Shown here: positions 61,638 through 64,000 of the stretch, in pieces
Layout of the letters: the number at the start of each line of letters is the position of its first letter
Position numbering within the stretch: position 1 is the stretch's first letter
Assembly: GCF_900110735.1 (NCBI RefSeq)
Contig: NZ_FOET01000008.1
Span: 155,933-219,932 of the forward strand
Direction of reading: 5' to 3'
Source: Streptomyces radiopugnans
Lineage (GTDB): Bacteria > Actinomycetota > Actinomycetes > Streptomycetales > Streptomycetaceae
Length of the DNA: 64,000 nt
Translations under genes and position numbers: made by a program
Notes under the pieces: generated by a model
Database searches by the model: none
What the model was told of the DNA's origin: nothing
What the model saw: only the letters and a program-made list of their open reading frames with translations

Positions 61638-62756
61638 TCAGTGGAGGACGGCGAGCCCGGCCGCGTCGAAGGGACGCAGGTCGCCGAAGCGGCCGGACAG
61701 CACCTTCGCCGCCCACTCCGGGTCGCCGAGCAGGGACCGGCCGACCGCAACGAGGTCGAACTCGTCGCGCTCCAGCCTCTCCAGCAGCGCTTCGATGTCC
61801 GTGACGCCGCCGTCCGCTCCCTGGAACGCGGCGAAGAACTCGTTGTCCAGACCGACCGAACCGACGGTGATGGTGGGGCGGCCGGTCAGCTTCTTCGCCC
61901 AGCCCGCCAGGTTGAGGTCGGATCCCTCGAACTCCGGCAGCCAGTAGCGGCGCGTGGAGCAGTGGAAGACATCCACCCCCGCCTCGGCCAGCGGGGTCAG
62001 GACGGCCTCCAGTTCATCGGGCGTCTCGGCGAGTCTGGCCTGGTAGTGGCCCGCCTTCCACTGGGAGGTGCGGAAGCTGATCGGGAAGTGCGGGGAGACG
62101 GCCTCGCGGCAGGCTGCCACGATCTCCGCGGCGAAGCGGACGCGGGAGGCCGGGTCGCCGCCGTAGGCGTCGGTGCGCCGGTTGGTGTGCGACCACAGGA
62201 ACTGGTCGACCAGATAGCCGTGTGCGCCGTGGATCTCGACACCGTCGAAGCCGCGGGCCTCGGCCGCGGCGGCTCCGGCGGCGAACGCGGCGACCACGTC
62301 GTCGATGTCGGCGCGTGTCATCGCACGGCCGGTCTCGGTGCCTTCCAGGGGGATGCCGGAGGGACCCGTTCTGGGTGCGTCGGGGAACGGCGGCGCCCCG
62401 GCGGCGCGCACCATGCCCACGTGCCACAGCTGCGGCATGACCGCCCCGCCCGCGCGGTGAACCGCGTCGGCCACCTTCTCCCAGCCCGCGAGCGCGTCCT
62501 CGCCGTGGAAGCGGGGCACCCGGTCGCTGGTGCCGGCCGACGGGTGGTCGACGTAGGTGCCCTCGGTGACGATCAGGCCCACCTCGGCGGCGGCCCGGCG
62601 GGCGTAGTACTCGGCCACGTCCGGGCCCGGTACGCCGCCGGGCGAGAACTGGCGGGTCATCGGCGCCATCACGACGCGGTTGCGGAGGGTCAGGCCACCC
62701 AGGGAGAAGGGGCGGCCGAGTGTGTTCCGGGCGCGCGCGGACGGGCTGTCGGTCAT
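61638..62756 (-). CDS. NADH:flavin oxidoreductase, Old Yellow Enzyme family
   Basis: A 372-residue FMN-dependent ene-reductase. N-terminal RPFSLGGLTLRNRVVMAPMTR, the catalytic-region GVEIHGAHGYLVDQFLWSHTNRRTDAYGG and SVGLDN late in the barrel are family signatures. These enzymes reduce activated alkenes with NAD(P)H. The ATG at 62756 is chosen because the family N-terminus starts there; upstream sequence in frame contains a possible phosphatase remnant. It is convergent with the cupin gene. Confidence 0.9.
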   Translation of the reverse strand: MTDSPSARARNTLGRPFSLGGLTLRNRVVMAPMTRQFSPGGVPGPDVAEYYARRAAAEVGLIVTEGTYVDHPSAGTSDRVPRFHGEDALAGWEKVADAVHRAGGAVMPQLWHVGMVRAAGAPPFPDAPRTGPSGIPLEGTETGRAMTRADIDDVVAAFAAGAAAAEARGFDGVEIHGAHGYLVDQFLWSHTNRRTDAYGGDPASRVRFAAEIVAACREAVSPHFPISFRTSQWKAGHYQARLAETPDELEAVLTPLAEAGVDVFHCSTRRYWLPEFEGSDLNLAGWAKKLTGRPTITVGSVGLDNEFFAAFQGADGGVTDIEALLERLERDEFDLVAVGRSLLGDPEWAAKVLSGRFGDLRPFDAAGLAVLH

Positions 62757-63099
62757 GGGGATCCGCCTTCGGTCGTCGGAGGGCCGCGCCCGGGTGCGGC
62801 GCGGCACGGCTCGTGCAACCGATGCCGCACCCCGCCAAATTCCCCTGCGAGGAAAGGTTTTCCGGCATCCGTGCGCGGCCCCGGCGACACGCCGGGGACG
62901 GCCGCCGGCAGGGCGGTCAGCGGGTGGTCGACGGGCGGTTATGACCAGCGCCGCGCTGTCGTCCTCGCTGGGGGCGGCGTCGTCCGAGAACCGGTCGACG
63001 GAGGCGACCACCTCGTCGAGGAGTTCCCGGGCGTCCGCGCCCGTCCGGGCGGGCCGACAGGTTCCGGTCCGCCCGGCCACGGGCGCGCGGCGGGCGGGG
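62757..63099. other. Gene-free 343-base stretch between the OYE gene and dnaK
   Basis: Contains the OYE promoter side and, at ~62900-63045 on the minus strand, a reading frame resembling the C-terminal end of a SpoIIE/PP2C phosphatase. The remainder has no supportable feature. Confidence 0.6.
62900..63045 (-). pseudogene. Possible remnant of a SpoIIE/PP2C phosphatase
   Basis: The minus-strand frame reads DARELLDEVVASVDRFSDD...EDDSAALVITARR, like the final helix and DDAALLVL strand of Streptomyces SpoIIE-type phosphatases. There is no start or upstream domain, and it includes a rare ATA codon. The match is from memory and short. Confidence 0.3.
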
Positions 63100-64000
63100 C
63101 TAGGCGGCCTTGCCCTTGTCGTCGCGGTCCTCGTCGACGATCTCGGCGTCCACCACGTCGTCCTCCGCGCCGCCGGCCTTGGCACCGGCACCGGCACCGT
63201 CTGCGGCACCGGCGCCGCCGGCGGCCTGCTGGCCCTGGGCGTCGGCGTACAGGGCCTGGCCCAGCTTCTGGCTGGTGGCCGCGACCTTCTCGGAGGCCTC
63301 ACGGATGGCGGCGGTGCTGTCGCCCTCGGCGGACTCGCCCTTGAGCTTCTCCTTCAGCTCCGCCACCGACGCCTCGACCTCGCTCTTCACCTCACCGGGC
63401 ACCTTGTCCTCGTTGTCCTTGAGGAACTTCTCGGTGGTGTACACCAGCTGCTCGGCCTGGTTGCGGGTCTCGGCCGCCTCACGGCGGCGGTGGTCCTCCT
63501 CCGCGTACTGCTCGGCCTCCCGCATCATCCGCTCGATGTCGTCCTTGGGCAGCGCCGAACCGCCGGTGACGGTCATCCGCTGCTCCTTGCCGGTGCCCAG
63601 GTCCTTGGCGGACACGTGCATGATGCCGTTGGCGTCGATGTCGAAGGTGACCTCGATCTGCGGCACCCCGCGCGGCGCCGGCGGCAGCCCGGTCAGCTCG
63701 AACATGCCCAGCTTCTTGTTGTACGCGGCGATCTCCCGCTCGCCCTGGTACACCTGGATCTGCACGCTGGGCTGGTTGTCCTCGGCGGTGGTGAAGATCT
63801 CCGAGCGCTTGGTCGGGATCGTGGTGTTGCGCTCGATCAGCTTGGTCATGATGCCGCCCTTGGTCTCGATCCCCAGGGACAGCGGGGTGACGTCCAGCAG
63901 CAGGACGTCCTTGACCTCGCCCTTGAGCACACCGGCCTGCAGCGAGGCGCCGATGGCCACCACCTCGTCCGGGTTGACGCCCTTGTTCGCCTCCTTGCCG
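63100..64000 (-). CDS. dnaK: Molecular chaperone DnaK, C-terminal part (N-terminus beyond window)
   Basis: About 300 C-terminal residues of Hsp70, entering from the right edge (GKEANKGVNPDEVVAIGASLQAGVLKG). The substrate-binding domain includes DVTPLSLGIETKGGIMTKLIERNTTIPTKR and FDIDANGIMHVSAKDLGTGKEQ; the lid (~EDIERMMREAEQYAEED) and a Gly/Ala-rich tail ending EDDVVDAEIVDEDRDDKGKAA follow. It folds and protects proteins with GrpE and DnaJ, which are expected beyond the window. The ATPase domain is outside. Confidence 0.97.
   Translation of the reverse strand, partial: GKEANKGVNPDEVVAIGASLQAGVLKGEVKDVLLLDVTPLSLGIETKGGIMTKLIERNTTIPTKRSEIFTTAEDNQPSVQIQVYQGEREIAAYNKKLGMFELTGLPPAPRGVPQIEVTFDIDANGIMHVSAKDLGTGKEQRMTVTGGSALPKDDIERMMREAEQYAEEDHRRREAAETRNQAEQLVYTTEKFLKDNEDKVPGEVKSEVEASVAELKEKLKGESAEGDSTAAIREASEKVAATSQKLGQALYADAQGQQAAGGAGAADGAGAGAKAGGAEDDVVDAEIVDEDRDDKGKAA

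Overview
The window is a high-GC actinobacterial chromosome segment, almost certainly Streptomyces. Coding third positions are overwhelmingly G or C, GTG starts are frequent, many genes are translationally coupled by 4-base overlaps, and several genes look leaderless (a TAnnnT hexamer 6-9 bases before the start codon). From memory, the gene order from the LuxR-type regulator through fadAB, dxs, a xylose transporter, a ROK regulator, an NgcEFG-like transporter, aconitase and an Xre-MurA fusion to argF/arcA matches the Streptomyces coelicolor core. I saw no rRNA, tRNA, CRISPR array, phage or insertion sequence.

Layout. 1-6.5 kb: end of a DUF3000 gene, an atypical LuxR response regulator, a ribonuclease D-like gene, a small DUF4190 membrane protein and the fadA-fadB beta-oxidation operon. 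6.7-10.7 kb: a NYN-type protein, a GT-C type membrane glycosyltransferase and dxs. 11-19.6 kb is a sugar-uptake island: xylFGH, a Rok7B7-type ROK regulator and ngcEFG (GlcNAc/chitobiose uptake) with a DasR-like box. 20-25 kb: aconitase behind a TamR-like operator and ending in two tandem terminators, then an Xre-MurA fusion. 25-34 kb: secreted proteins and lipoproteins, an unusual S1 protease-CAP fusion, a two-component system, a DrrAB-like ABC exporter and a pentapeptide-like protein. 34-37 kb: arcA and argF. 37-43 kb: the Hen1-Pnkp RNA-repair operon, a homocysteine methyltransferase and an F420-type oxidoreductase. 43-52 kb: small accessory genes, a MazG-like hydrolase, an IMPase-like phosphatase, two CBS/DUF21 membrane proteins, a TerB protein, and two paralogous proteins of unknown function 6 kb apart.

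The most interesting region is 52.2-59.6 kb. It encodes a WS/DGAT-like acyltransferase, a serine palmitoyltransferase-like alpha-oxoamine synthase, a YghO/bacterial-ceramide-synthase-like N-acyltransferase, an extended SDR reductase, a membrane fatty-acid-hydroxylase-like protein, a ketoacyl-ACP synthase and a dedicated ACP. Together these resemble a bacterial sphingolipid (ceramide) pathway: acyl-ACP supply, condensation with an amino acid, reduction of the 3-keto group, N-acylation and hydroxylation. This is inferred from protein families and operon structure. A 29-bp perfect hairpin separates the locus from the next gene.

The right end holds a KGG-repeat stress protein, a SUMF1-fold protein lacking one active-site cysteine, a cupin, an Old Yellow Enzyme, a possible SpoIIE-phosphatase remnant and the 3' part of dnaK.
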